From contig NZ_PNRE01000016.1 in the NCBI RefSeq assembly GCF_002879645.1, positions 62,001-126,000 on the forward strand: a stretch of 64,000 nt of DNA. Direction: 5' to 3'. Of the stretch, positions 35,363 through 46,990 are shown one piece after another. The notes beneath the pieces are model-generated. The model was not told the origin of the DNA and did no database searches. It saw only the letters and a program-made list of their open reading frames with translations. The stretch's first letter is position 1; every line of letters starts with the position of its first letter. The translations under genes and the position numbers were made by a program. This DNA is from Halomonas heilongjiangensis (GTDB lineage: Bacteria; Pseudomonadota; Gammaproteobacteria; Pseudomonadales; Halomonadaceae).

Positions 35363-36622
35363 TTAGCGCACCATGCCGATGACCCGCTCCAGGGCCTCGG
35401 CGAAGACATCGACTTCTTCCAGGGTGTTGTAGGCGGCGAACGAGGCCCGGCAGGTGGCGTCCACGCCGAAGTGTGTCAGCAGCGGCTGGGCACAGTGGTG
35501 GCCGGTGCGGATCGCCACGCCGAGCTGGTCGATCAGCAGGCCGATGTCCTGGGAGTGGGCCCCGTCGACCACGAACGACAGCACGCCGGCCTTGCCCGGC
35601 GCGGTGCCGAGGATGCGCAGGCCGTCGATGCGCGAGACACGCGCGGTGGCGTGCGCCAGCAGGCGCTGCTCCCAGGCGCCGATGGCCTCGAGGCCCAGGG
35701 CGTCGACCCACTTCAGTGCGGCGCCCAGGGCGATCACCTCGGCGATGGCCGGGGTGCCGGCCTCGAACTTGTGCGGAATCGCGGCGAAGGTGGTGGGCGT
35801 CTCGAAGGAGACGCTCTTGATCATCTCGCCACCGCCCTGCCAGGGCGGCATGGCCTCGAGCAGCTCGGCCTTGCCGTACAGCACGCCCGCCCCGGTGGGC
35901 CCGTAGACCTTGTGGCCCGAGAAGGCATAGAAATCAGCATCGATGTCGCGCACGTCCACCTTCTGGTGGGGCGTCGCCTGGGCGCCGTCGACCAGGATCA
36001 GGGCCCCCTCGGCGTGGGCGATCGCCGCCATCTCGCCCACCGGGTTGACGGTGCCGAAGGCATTGGAGACATGGTTCACCGCCACCAGCCGGGTGCGCGC
36101 GGTGAACAGCGCCCGGTAGGCGTCGAGATCGAGCACGCCCCGCTCGTCCACCGGGATCACCTTGATCACGATGCCGAGCTCGCTGGCCAGCAGCTGCCAG
36201 GGCACGATATTGGAGTGGTGCTCGAGCAGCGACACCAGCACCTCGTCGCCCGGCGTCAGGTTGGCCCGGCCCCAGGCGCCCGCCACCAGGTTGATCGCCT
36301 CGGTGGTGCCGCGGGTGAAGATGATCTCGCGGCTCTCGGCGGCGTTGAGAAAGGCCCTCACCGTCTCGCGGGTGCCCTCGAAGGCGGCGGTGGCCTCGTC
36401 GGCCAAGGTATGCAGCCCGCGGTGGATATTGGCGTTGTAGCGGCCGTAGTAGTCGTCGAACACCTCGATCACCTGCCGCGGGGTCTGGCTGGTGGCGGCG
36501 TTGTCGAGATAGACCAGCGGCCTGCCGTGTACCTGGCGCGCCAGGATCGGGAAGTCCGCGCGGACCGCGGCCACGTCCAGGGACGGGACATCGAGTGTGG
36601 TGCTGGTGGCCAGATCAGTCAT
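35363..36622 (-). CDS. sufS: Cysteine desulfurase SufS
   Basis: 419 aa, PLP enzyme that removes sulfur from cysteine for cluster assembly. PLP lysine K238 (FSGHKVYGPTG) and catalytic Cys377 in HHCAQPLL identify group II. GGAGG precedes the ATG. Neither SufE nor SufU, the usual sulfur acceptors, is in this operon. Confidence 0.95.
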   Translation of the reverse strand: MTDLATSTTLDVPSLDVAAVRADFPILARQVHGRPLVYLDNAATSQTPRQVIEVFDDYYGRYNANIHRGLHTLADEATAAFEGTRETVRAFLNAAESREIIFTRGTTEAINLVAGAWGRANLTPGDEVLVSLLEHHSNIVPWQLLASELGIVIKVIPVDERGVLDLDAYRALFTARTRLVAVNHVSNAFGTVNPVGEMAAIAHAEGALILVDGAQATPHQKVDVRDIDADFYAFSGHKVYGPTGAGVLYGKAELLEAMPPWQGGGEMIKSVSFETPTTFAAIPHKFEAGTPAIAEVIALGAALKWVDALGLEAIGAWEQRLLAHATARVSRIDGLRILGTAPGKAGVLSFVVDGAHSQDIGLLIDQLGVAIRTGHHCAQPLLTHFGVDATCRASFAAYNTLEEVDVFAEALERVIGMVR

Positions 36623-36637
36623 GGCTGCTTCCCCTCC

Positions 36638-37992
36638 TCATTGCTCGCCGAGTGCCACGGCGGCCTCCACCAGGCCGGCCAGGTTGAAGCGTTCGGGCAG
36701 CTTGCCGGCCACCGCCAGTTCGACCCGTTCGGACACGGCATCGAGATCCACCTGCTCCATCACCTCGCCGGCGAAGGCCAGGGTCAGCAGGCCGCGGGCG
36801 GTCTGCTCGTCGATGCCGCGGGTACGCAGGGCGTAGATCGCCTCCTCGTCGAGCTGACCGGTGGTGGCGCCGTGGGAGCACTTGACGTCGTCGGCGTAGA
36901 TCTCGAGCTCGGGCTTGGTGTCGATCTCGGCGCGGTCGGAGAGCAGCAGGTTGGCGTTGTTCTGGTACGCCTCGATCTTCTGGCTGTCGCGCTTGACGAT
37001 CACCTTGCCGTTGAACACGCCATGGGCACGGTCGTCGAGAATGCCCTTGTAGTTCTCGCTGGAGCGGGTAAGCGGCGCGTTGTGGTTGACCAGGGTGTGG
37101 TTGTCCACGTGCTGGCGCCCCTGGCCGTAGAACAGGCCGTTGAAGTGGGTCTCGGCGCCCTGACCGTTGAGGTCCGCCACCAGGTCGGTGCGCACCAGGC
37201 CGCCACCGAGGTTCAGGTTGAACGAGGTGAAGCGGCTGTCGCGGGCCTGCTCCACCTGAATGCTGGCCACGTGCAGGTCGCCGAGCGGCGCCTCCTGCAG
37301 CTTGTAATGGGTCAGGATGGCGCCGCGATCCAGCATGATCTCCTCCACCAGGTTGGTGAAGTTGGCCGCGGCCACCTCACCCACGTGGTGCTCGATCACC
37401 GTGGCCTGGCTGCGCCCCCCGGCCTCGATCAGGATGCGCGGATGGCTCATCACCGGGGCCGCATTGGCCCGGGAGAGGAACTGCAGGATGATCGGCTTCT
37501 CGACCACGGTGCCCGGCGCCAGGCGCAACACGGCCCCCTCCTCCATGAAGGCGGTGTTGAGCGCCGAGAAGGGCGAGAACTCGACCCCGGTGAGCCGCCC
37601 CAACGGGCCGCCGACGGCCTCGTGGTTCTCGGCCAGCGCCTGGGACAGCGACAGCAGCCGCACGCCGGCGGGCAGGTCGTCGAGGTGGGAGAGCGCCGCC
37701 GAGTAGACCCCGTCGACGAAGGTCAGGCGGTGCGCCTCGATGGGTAGCGTCAGGGCCGCCGCCGAGGCCTGGGAAAACTCGCCGTCGGCGGCCAGGGCGA
37801 AGTCGCCCCGGGCGATGGCGCGCACGTCGGTGTACTTCCACTGCTCGACGCGGCGATGGGGAAAGCCCATGGCCTCGAAGCGGGCGGCGCCGGCCTGGCG
37901 GCGGGCGGCGATCCAGGTCGGCTCGGGCCCTCGTGCAGCGGCGCGCTCGGCCAGGCGGTCGAGGAAGCGCGTCACATCGTTCTGAACTTCGC

Positions 37993-37996
<4 letters not shown>
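36638..37996 (-). CDS. sufD: Fe-S scaffold protein SufD
   Basis: 452 aa. Conserved SufBD core: FTSFNLNLGGGLVRTDLVAD; NHNAPLTRSSENYKGILDD; HGVFNGKVIV; KCSHGATTGQLDEEAIYAL. Forms the SufBC2D scaffold. The ATG at 37996 overlaps the sufC stop by four bases; GGAGG is ten bases upstream. A much longer frame reaching 40117 on this strand is an accidental extension. Confidence 0.95.
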
Positions 37997-38745
<749 letters not shown>

Positions 38746-38814
38746 GTTGATTACCTTTGATCCGGTTTGCGCCGCCCGCGCGACGCCGATAGGTGCGATG
38801 GTTGCCGCGGCGGC

Positions 38815-40257
<1,443 letters not shown>

Positions 40258-40329
40258 GATGCGTCCCCTCCCGGGCGGTTGGGTCGGCGAGCCGTGCTCG
40301 CCTCGGGTAATGAATCCGGTTCGGTGGGC

Positions 40330-40794
40330 TCAGGCCGTGTCGGCGGCCAGGCTCACGCTCTGTATGGGTAGCTGCACCGGCAGCTTGAGCGGCGCGGTAT
40401 CGGCCAGGTGGGCAAGCGTCACGCTGTCGAGCAGGGTGCGCACCCCCAGTGAAACGCGCTGCCAGTTGTCGGCGACCCCGCAGGTGGCGGCGAGATCACA
40501 GTCGCCCTCGGCGTGGCTGCATTCGGTCATCGCTACCGGCCCCTCGATGGCGGTGATGATGTCGATGGCGGTGATCCGGGAAGCCGGTCGCGCCAGGGAG
40601 TACCCCCCCTGGGCGCCGCGGTGCGACTCCAGCAGCCCCGCCTTGACCAGCATCTTCAGGGTCTTCGAGACCGTGGGATGCGGCAGCTGCACCGCCTCGG
40701 CGAGCTCCGCCGCCGCATGCGACTGCTCGGGATGCCGGGCGATCTGGGCCATCACCACCGCGGCATAGTCGGTCAGCCGTGAAAGCTTGAGCAT
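40330..40794 (-). CDS. Rrf2-family regulator of the suf operon
   Basis: 154 aa. Winged helix: MLKLSRLTDYAAVVMAQIAR and VQLPHPTVSKTLKMLVKAGL. Three cysteines (C-x6-C-x5-C in ECSHAEGDCDLAATC) match the [2Fe-2S] site of IscR-like sensors, so it likely reports cluster status. First gene of the suf operon. GAGGAG precedes the ATG at 40794; the longer in-frame extension is rejected. Confidence 0.92.
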   Translation of the reverse strand: MLKLSRLTDYAAVVMAQIARHPEQSHAAAELAEAVQLPHPTVSKTLKMLVKAGLLESHRGAQGGYSLARPASRITAIDIITAIEGPVAMTECSHAEGDCDLAATCGVADNWQRVSLGVRTLLDSVTLAHLADTAPLKLPVQLPIQSVSLAADTA

Positions 40795-40842
40795 GCCTGA
40801 CTCCTCAGGGGCACGGGCCTGGACGGACCCGCGATCGATTGG

Positions 40843-40876
40843 GGACCATTTTAGTCCTGTATGATTTCGATGTGAA
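40843..40876 (-). promoter_or_regulatory. suf operon promoter with overlapping operator
   Basis: On the minus strand TTCACA (40871-40876), 17 bp spacer, TAAAAT (40848-40853). A GGAC-N7-GTCC palindrome (40843-40857) covers the -10 box, 49 bp before the regulator start, consistent with autorepression by the Rrf2 protein. Confidence 0.65.
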
Positions 40877-40945
40877 GCCCCCCGGCCAGATCCCGCCCGC
40901 AGTGGACAGGATGTCGGCATGATCAGCGCCGATCCCATCAAAAAC

Positions 40946-40964
40946 GCCAATCATTCTCATTCGC
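40946..40964. promoter_or_regulatory. Fur-box-like sequence
   Basis: Minus strand GCGAATGAGAATGATTGGC matches the 19-bp Fur consensus GATAATGATAATCATTATC at 13 positions. It lies 70-90 bp upstream of the suf -35 box on that strand and 110 bp before the methyltransferase on the other. Confidence 0.4.
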
Positions 40965-41074
40965 CATCACTATCGAGACCCCGCCGCTGATCCGCGAGCT
41001 GATGGCCGGCGACCGCTAATGGGTTAACCTGAGACCAGCAAGGCACGAAACCTGCCCCCGTCACGGAGCCGCCC

Positions 41075-41842
41075 ATGACCGATGTCCCGCACAATGCCCC
41101 CGGCCAGAACTGGAATGCCCGCGGCTATGCCCAACACGCCGACTTCGTGCCGGCGCTGGGGAGCGCCGTGGCCGAACTGCTGGCGCCACGCCCCGGCGAG
41201 CGTATCCTCGATCTGGGTTGTGGCGACGGCACCCTGACCGCAGCCCTGGCCGAGTCCGGCGCCACCCTCGTCGGGGTCGACGGCGCGGACGACATGGTCG
41301 ATGCCGCCCGGGCTCGCGGGCTGGATGCCCGGCTGGTGGATGCCCACCACCTGCCCTTCGACCACGAGTTCGATGCCGTCTTCAGCAACGCCGCGCTGCA
41401 CTGGATGCTCAATCACGAGGCCGTGGTCGCCGGCGTGAGGCGGGCACTGAAGCCGGGGGGGCGCTTCGTCGCCGAGTTCGGCGGCCACGGCAATGTCGCC
41501 GCCATCTGCACCGCCCTGCTCGCGGCGCTGCATGTCCGCGGCATCAGCGGCAAGGCCCGCTTCCCCTGGTACTTTCCCACCACCGAAGAGTATCGCTCCT
41601 GCCTGGAGGCCGCCGGCTTCACGGTCGAGACCATCGAGCTGATTCCACGCCCCACGCCACTGCCCACCGGCATGGCCGGCTGGCTGGCCACCTTCGCCAA
41701 CCCCTTCCTGCACGGCCTGGACGACGACGTTCGCGAGGCGGTGCTGGAAGATGCCCTCGCCTGGCTGGCCCCCAGCCTGTGCGACAGCCACGGCAACTGG
41801 ACGGCCGATTATGTGCGGCTGAGGCTCAAGGCACACTGCTGA
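41075..41842 (+). CDS. Class I SAM-dependent methyltransferase
   Basis: 255 aa. SAM-binding motif I ERILDLGCGDGTLTAALAES (about residue 45), then GVDGADDMVDAAR, and motif IV-like FDAVFSNAALHWM. The layout resembles trans-aconitate-type methyltransferases; the substrate is unknown. CGGAG is before the ATG. It lies 16 bp before the NDUFA9-like gene, so the two form an operon. Confidence 0.88.
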   Translation: MTDVPHNAPGQNWNARGYAQHADFVPALGSAVAELLAPRPGERILDLGCGDGTLTAALAESGATLVGVDGADDMVDAARARGLDARLVDAHHLPFDHEFDAVFSNAALHWMLNHEAVVAGVRRALKPGGRFVAEFGGHGNVAAICTALLAALHVRGISGKARFPWYFPTTEEYRSCLEAAGFTVETIELIPRPTPLPTGMAGWLATFANPFLHGLDDDVREAVLEDALAWLAPSLCDSHGNWTADYVRLRLKAHC

Positions 41843-41858
41843 TGCAGGAGGCATCGCC

Positions 41859-42761
41859 ATGACCCGGGGCCCGATCACGGTCTTCGGTGGTACCGGTTTC
41901 CTGGGCCGCGCCATCGTCCGCGAGCTGGTGGATGCCGGCCAGACGGTACGCATCGCCGCCCGCCACCCGGCCCTGCCCGACTGGGCCGAGGACGGCGACC
42001 AGCTCGAACTCGCCCACGCCGATATCCGTGACGAGGCCAGTACGGCCTCCGCCCTCGCCGGGGCCAGTGCCGCGGTCAATGCGGTGAGCCTCTACGTGCC
42101 GACCCGCCAGGCGAGCTTCGAAGCCATCCATGTGGAAGGCGCGAGCCGCCTGGCACGCCTGGCCAGACGGGCCGATATCGAACGTCTGGTGCAGATCTCC
42201 GGCATCGGCGCCACCCCGCACTCGGATTCGGCCTACGTGCGCGCCCGCGCCCGGGGCGAAGCCGCGGTGCTCGATGCCCTGCCCAGGGCGATCATCGTGC
42301 GCCCCAGTGTGCTGTTCGGACCGGGCGACGCCTTCCTCTCCACCCTCGCCGGGCTCACCCGGCTGCCGCTGATCCCGCTGTTCGGCCAGGGCGAGACCCG
42401 GCTGCAGCCGGTGCATGTGGTGGACGTCGCCCGGGCCCTGATCCGGCTGCTCGGCGAGCCGCTCACCGAGCGGCGCCTGTTCGAGCTGGGCGGGCCGGAC
42501 GTGATGCGCTACCGCGACATCCTCGAGCTGGTACTGGCCCACCGGAAACGCGACCGACGGCTGCTGCCGGTGCCCTTCGTCGCCTGGCGGACGCTGGCGG
42601 CGCTGGCATCGGTCCTGCCCAACCCTCCCCTGACCCGCGATCAGGTGATCCTCATGCAGCGGGACAACATCGTCGACGACGGCACCGGCACCTTCGACGA
42701 CCTGGGCATCACGCCTCGTGCCCTGCGCGAGAGCCTGCCGGAGTGCCTGCCCCCCCCGTGA
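41859..42761 (+). CDS. NDUFA9-like NAD(P)-binding protein
   Basis: 300 aa atypical short-chain reductase. GGTGFLGRAIVRELVDAG at residues 10-27 is the dinucleotide-binding motif; later blocks (IIVRPSVLFGPGDAFLSTLA; TRLQPVHVVDVARALIRLL) match the complex I NDUFA9 subfamily. Substrate unknown. GGAGG precedes the ATG. A C8 run lies directly before the stop, so the last residues (PPP) are sensitive to slippage. Confidence 0.85.
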   Translation: MTRGPITVFGGTGFLGRAIVRELVDAGQTVRIAARHPALPDWAEDGDQLELAHADIRDEASTASALAGASAAVNAVSLYVPTRQASFEAIHVEGASRLARLARRADIERLVQISGIGATPHSDSAYVRARARGEAAVLDALPRAIIVRPSVLFGPGDAFLSTLAGLTRLPLIPLFGQGETRLQPVHVVDVARALIRLLGEPLTERRLFELGGPDVMRYRDILELVLAHRKRDRRLLPVPFVAWRTLAALASVLPNPPLTRDQVILMQRDNIVDDGTGTFDDLGITPRALRESLPECLPPP

Positions 42762-42862
42762 GTTCGACGACACCCGTTCCCCCGACTCCCCTGCCCCGTC
42801 TATGCTGTAGCCAGGCATTTGCCTGAATCGCCTTTTCGCCGCACACCCATGGAGCTTCAATC

Positions 42863-43969
42863 GTGGCCGACGAGAACAGCGTGATCGCCTTCTATGACGA
42901 GCGGATGCTGGCCCATGAGCCGGATATCGAGGCACCTTTCCTGCCGGGTCGCATGGACAAGCGAATCCGCTCGCTGTTGTCGGGGTTGGGGGTCCCCTGG
43001 AAGTATCCGGAACACCCCGCCAGGCTCACCGCCATCCGGCATCTGCTGGAACTCGAGCCGGTTCCCGGCGTGACCTTCGAGTCAGGCAAGGCGGCGACGC
43101 GGGAGCAACTGGGCCGCGTGCACACCAGTTCCTACCTGGACCATATCTTCGAGCTTCGCGGCCAGAGCGCCTGGCTGGATGTGGACACCACAGCCGTGTC
43201 GCCCGGTAGCGTCGACGCCGCCGAGGTAGCCGCCGGCACGGCGATCGCCGCCGTCGAGGCCGTCGTCGAGGGCAGAGCCGCGAGCAGTTTCGCGCTGGTG
43301 AGACCCCCCGGCCACCACGCCGAGCCGGTGCGCGCCCGCGGCTTCTGCCTGTTCAACAACGTGGCGGTGGCCGCCGCTCATGCCCGCGCGGCACTGGACT
43401 GCAGGCGAGTGATGATCGTCGACTGGGATGCCCATCACGGCAACGGCACCCAGGATATCTTCTGGGCCGACCCGCATGTGCTGTTCTGCGACCTGCACCG
43501 CGCCGCCCCCTTCTATCCCGGCACGGGGAGCCTCGAGGAGATCGGCATGGGCCTGGGGGATGGCACCAACGTCAATATCCCCCTCCCCGCCGACGCCGGC
43601 GACGCCGCCTACCTCAAGGCCTTTCGCGAGATCCTGGTACCGGCGGCCGAGTGGTTCCAGCCCGACCTGATCCTGGTCTCGACCGGTTTCGATCCGCACA
43701 GCCATGACCTGGCCATGGAGGTCTCCTATGACGGCTTCGCCGCCATGACCGGCATCCTCAAGACCCTGGCCCGCCGGCACTGCCAGGGACGCCTGGTCTT
43801 CGTGCTGGAGGGCGGCTACAACCTGATCTCGCTGTCACGCGGCGTCAGGTCGGTGCTTCGGGTGCTGGCCGGCGACGAGCCGCCGGAACCCGGCCAGCGT
43901 GGCATCGCCGAGGTCGAGGCCGCGGCGGACTTTCACCGCGGCGCCTTCGTCGGGCCACCCCCGGACTGA
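42863..43969 (+). CDS. Histone deacetylase-like amidohydrolase
   Basis: 368 aa. Zn-dependent deacetylase fold: VRPPGHHAEPVRARGFCLFN (active His pair), IVDWDAHHGNGTQDIFW (Asp and His zinc ligands), and STGFDPHSHD (third ligand). Bacterial members act on acetylpolyamines or acetoin-related substrates. GTG start with GGAG eight bases upstream. Confidence 0.9.
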   Translation: MADENSVIAFYDERMLAHEPDIEAPFLPGRMDKRIRSLLSGLGVPWKYPEHPARLTAIRHLLELEPVPGVTFESGKAATREQLGRVHTSSYLDHIFELRGQSAWLDVDTTAVSPGSVDAAEVAAGTAIAAVEAVVEGRAASSFALVRPPGHHAEPVRARGFCLFNNVAVAAAHARAALDCRRVMIVDWDAHHGNGTQDIFWADPHVLFCDLHRAAPFYPGTGSLEEIGMGLGDGTNVNIPLPADAGDAAYLKAFREILVPAAEWFQPDLILVSTGFDPHSHDLAMEVSYDGFAAMTGILKTLARRHCQGRLVFVLEGGYNLISLSRGVRSVLRVLAGDEPPEPGQRGIAEVEAAADFHRGAFVGPPPD

Positions 43970-44060
43970 CCCGGCGAACGCAGGGAACGGGGCCGGCCAA
44001 CCCAGCAGGTGGCACGAAAGCGACTTCTCGGATCACGATGCCGGACTCGGGCAGGCGGAT

Positions 44061-44594
44061 TCAGTCGCCCAGGGCGGCAAGCCGCTCGGCCTGGACCACC
44101 TCGATCCAGTAGCCATCGCGGTCCTTGACGAAGACCACGTTCTTCATCTTGCCCTGGTCCGAGCGCTTGACGAACTCGACGTCGTTGGCGTCGAACCAGG
44201 CCTCGGCCGCCTCGAGATCGGGCACCGAGAAGCAGATATGCCCGAAGCCCTGGGGCTCGGCATTGCCGTCGTGGTAGGCGAAATCCGCCTGCTCCTCGGT
44301 GCCCCAGTTGTGGGTCAGCTCCAGCACGCCGCGCTGGCCGAAGGTCCAGACCGTGCGCTCGCCGGTCGCTTCGGGCACGCTCTCGCCGGCCTCCGGCCGG
44401 GCCAGGAAGTAGAGCGAGAACTGCATCTCCTCGAAATCCAGCCGGCACAGCACACGCATGCCGAACACCCGGGTATAGAAGGCCAGCGCCCTCTCCGGGT
44501 CCTTGACCCGCAGCATGGTGTGGTTGAGGCGAAAGCCGTCGGACTCCGCGGTCGGCGACTGCACGCCGGGATACTGCTCACCCTGAAAGCTCAT
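44061..44594 (-). CDS. gloA: Lactoylglutathione lyase (glyoxalase I)
   Basis: 177 aa. Isomerises the methylglyoxal-glutathione hemithioacetal. Blocks: NHTMLRVKDPERALAFYTRV; LELTHNWGTEEQADFAYHDG; GFGHICFSVPDLEAAEAWF; KDRDGYWIEVVQ, including the metal ligands His and Glu. The longer size resembles eukaryote-type GloA1. AAGGAG precedes the ATG. Confidence 0.92.
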   Translation of the reverse strand: MSFQGEQYPGVQSPTAESDGFRLNHTMLRVKDPERALAFYTRVFGMRVLCRLDFEEMQFSLYFLARPEAGESVPEATGERTVWTFGQRGVLELTHNWGTEEQADFAYHDGNAEPQGFGHICFSVPDLEAAEAWFDANDVEFVKRSDQGKMKNVVFVKDRDGYWIEVVQAERLAALGD

Positions 44595-44620
44595 CTTGAT
44601 CTCCTTTTCACTGTACGAGC

Positions 44621-44649
44621 GTGGGCACCCGGCCAGGCCGGGTGCCCGC
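44621..44649. terminator. Strong hairpin between the capA-like gene and gloA
   Basis: GGGCACCCGG (44623-44632) and CCGGGTGCCC (44638-44647), 5-nt loop. No T-tract on either strand. Confidence 0.45.
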
Positions 44650-44799
44650 CATCGGCTTCGGACCTCGCCTACCCGCCCGATGCCGGCCAGCTTGTCGTGC
44701 TGGCCGGTGCTCCGGTGCAGGGCTCCCGGGCACGGGGTCGAGACAGGCTGCCACGAACGGCGGGGCCGGCGCCAGGGTCTCCCCCTCGCCACCGGACCA

Positions 44800-45924
44800 T
44801 CAATGCCACTCGAGGACCAGCCGCCCCTGCGCGTCGAGTCGTACCCCGGTGCCGAACCGCCGCCCTTCCCGGTTCAGCATCCGGCACAGCCACTGCGCCT
44901 CGTCGGGTGTGGCCCGGTTCAGACGAAAGTGGCGCAGCCGCATGGGCACCAGGACCAGCCGCGCCAGGCGGCCACCGGCCAGCCCCAGAGTCGGCGAGTA
45001 GAGCAGCACCAGATCACTGCGGAAGCCCTCGTGCCCGGAGATGCCTTCATAATCGTTGATCAGGTCGCCGCAGCCGTAGAGGATCAGCTTGCCGCGGTGC
45101 ACCTCGATGCCCAGCGGATGATGCGAGGAGTGTCCCCAGACGAGATCGACGCCGGCCTCGTCGACGAGCCGATGGGCGAAGCGCCGATGCGCGCGAGGAA
45201 TCTCGTAGCCCCAGTTGCCGCCCCAGTGCAGCGAGACCACGGCGAGGTCCCCCGGCTCCCGACGCCTGGCGATCTCGGCCGCAATGGCACCCACGGCCTC
45301 GGCCGTGAGCTCGGGCAACAGGTGAATGCCGGGCCGCTCATCGGTAGCCGCCCAGGCCCGGGGGATGCCGCTGCTGGGGGCCCCCAGGGCCTGCAGCCAC
45401 ACCCGCCCCCCCGCCACGTCGAAGGGCACCGGCGCCAGCGCCTCTGCACGGCGGCGCCCGGCCCCCACGGTGCGCAAGCCGGCGCCTTCGAGCACCTCCA
45501 GGGTCTCGACGAGGCCATCCGGCCCCCAGTCGAGCACATGGTTGTTGGCCAGCACGCAGCCCTCCACCCCGGCGGCACCGAGCACGGGCAGGTTGGCCGG
45601 GTGCATGCGGTAGTTGATGCCCTTGGGCTCGGCGTCGTCGCTGGTGGTGACCGCCGTCTCCAGGTTGACCAGCCGCAGGTCCGGCGCCAGGCGGTCGAGT
45701 TCCTCCAGGGCATCGCCCCAGATGTAGGAGAAGTCCTGGGGCCGGGGGATGGGACCGGTCGCCCGTTCGGCCAGCGAGACATAGCCGATGGCCGACGTCA
45801 TGTACGACTCGAAGAGCCGGGGATCGCCCGGGTGGGGCAGTATCTGGTCGATGCCGCGCCCGGTCATCACATCCCCGGTCAGCCACAGGGTCGTATCGGT
45901 CACGTCGCGACGTGGGAAAGCCAT
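44800..45924 (-). CDS. CapA-family metallophosphatase-like protein
   Basis: 374 aa. PGA_cap domain: LTGDVMTGRGIDQILP at the N-terminus, NLETAVTTSDDAEPKGINYR, LANNHVLDWGPDGLVETLEV, and WGHSSHHPLGIEVHRGKLIL. Named from CapA of poly-gamma-glutamate synthesis, but here there are no capB or capC genes and no signal peptide, so the role is open. GGAGG precedes the ATG. Confidence 0.85.
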   Translation of the reverse strand: MAFPRRDVTDTTLWLTGDVMTGRGIDQILPHPGDPRLFESYMTSAIGYVSLAERATGPIPRPQDFSYIWGDALEELDRLAPDLRLVNLETAVTTSDDAEPKGINYRMHPANLPVLGAAGVEGCVLANNHVLDWGPDGLVETLEVLEGAGLRTVGAGRRRAEALAPVPFDVAGGRVWLQALGAPSSGIPRAWAATDERPGIHLLPELTAEAVGAIAAEIARRREPGDLAVVSLHWGGNWGYEIPRAHRRFAHRLVDEAGVDLVWGHSSHHPLGIEVHRGKLILYGCGDLINDYEGISGHEGFRSDLVLLYSPTLGLAGGRLARLVLVPMRLRHFRLNRATPDEAQWLCRMLNREGRRFGTGVRLDAQGRLVLEWH

Positions 45925-45939
45925 CGGGGCATGCCTCCG

Positions 45940-46878
45940 TTATCGTCCCCCCGGCGCCGCTTCCCTGGCCAGGGCCTGCTGGCGCTCGTACTCGCGCCGC
46001 TTCTGGTCGAGGTAGGTGGCCCGGTCGGTCTCGAAGAGCTGGCGGGGGTAGCGCATCGTCATCGTGAACCAGCGATCCAGGCTGGCCTCGAGGCGTTCGG
46101 CCTCGGGCAATGCACGAGTATCCAGATGCGCTTCCAGCGCCAGGTAGAAACGCATGACGTTGCGCTCGATCATGCCCCGCGTGCCCCCCACATGGGTCGG
46201 CTGCCCGTCCGCTCCCGTGCCTTCCAGCGTGAACCCCACAAGATCGCGCCCGCCGAAGGTGAAATAGCCACGCAGGGCGAGCCGCGCCCGCATGCCGAAG
46301 ACCAGGGAGTAGCGCAGCTGGACCAGGCTGTGCTCATCGTCATCGGGTACCGCCCGCAACTGCAGGCGAAAGGCGCGAGTGCCGTAGGGCCCCTCGTCCC
46401 CTTCCAGTGCCACGTCCAGGTAGCGCGGCTCGCGGGCCACGACCCGCCACCGCAGATCGAGGCGCTCGGCATGCGCCGGATCGACCTGGTCCTGGCGCCC
46501 CACGAAGAGCGCCAGGGCGGTGCCCGCGGTACTCCCGCCCGGCCCGTGAAGGCAGCCCTTGACGTTGAGATGCAGGAAGAGGATCTCGCACCAGGCCGCG
46601 GGCGATGAGAGTTCGTCGGCGAGACGCTCGAAGGGCTGATGGACCCGGGCGTGGACGCTGCCGCTGACCGAATGGCTGCGCGCCTGCGAGTCGACCTGCA
46701 GGGGCTCGTCGAAGGGGGAGCCAGCGATCACGTCGCGCCAGCTATCGCGCAGCCAGTCGTCCTGGGCCATGGCGGGTCCCGGCAGTAGCCAGGCCAGCCA
46801 TGCCCAGAGCACCAGCCACACCGGCCAGGCGAGGAGATCCGCCCGGACCGGAGTTATTCGTCGATTTCCTCGTTCCAT
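45940..46878 (-). CDS. Exported protein, unknown function
   Basis: 312 aa. Signal peptide with hydrophobic core LLAWPVWLVLWAWLAWLLPG, cleavage after AMA (about residue 38). The mature protein reads QDDWLRDSWRDVIAGSPFDE and continues with beta-rich segments (ALRGYFTFGGRDLVGFTLEG) and a charged C-terminal helix. No domain recognised. Start at 46878 is uncertain (AGGAG about 12 bases away). Ends 15 bp before the capA-like gene, likely the same operon. Confidence 0.65.
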   Translation of the reverse strand: MERGNRRITPVRADLLAWPVWLVLWAWLAWLLPGPAMAQDDWLRDSWRDVIAGSPFDEPLQVDSQARSHSVSGSVHARVHQPFERLADELSSPAAWCEILFLHLNVKGCLHGPGGSTAGTALALFVGRQDQVDPAHAERLDLRWRVVAREPRYLDVALEGDEGPYGTRAFRLQLRAVPDDDEHSLVQLRYSLVFGMRARLALRGYFTFGGRDLVGFTLEGTGADGQPTHVGGTRGMIERNVMRFYLALEAHLDTRALPEAERLEASLDRWFTMTMRYPRQLFETDRATYLDQKRREYERQQALAREAAPGGR

Positions 46879-46990
46879 AGCGCCGGCGACTCCTGGATGA
46901 AACCCTCCATCAGCGTAATGCACTCGGGCGACTCCCGGCGCTGGACGCTGCGGCCCGAGACCGGACTCCCCACGTCGCGGGCCGGCTCTG

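Noticed and set aside
40921-41019. Short frame ending IRELMAGDR after the Fur-like box
   Set aside because: Could be the tail of a lost iron-related gene, but it is too short to assign and has no start.
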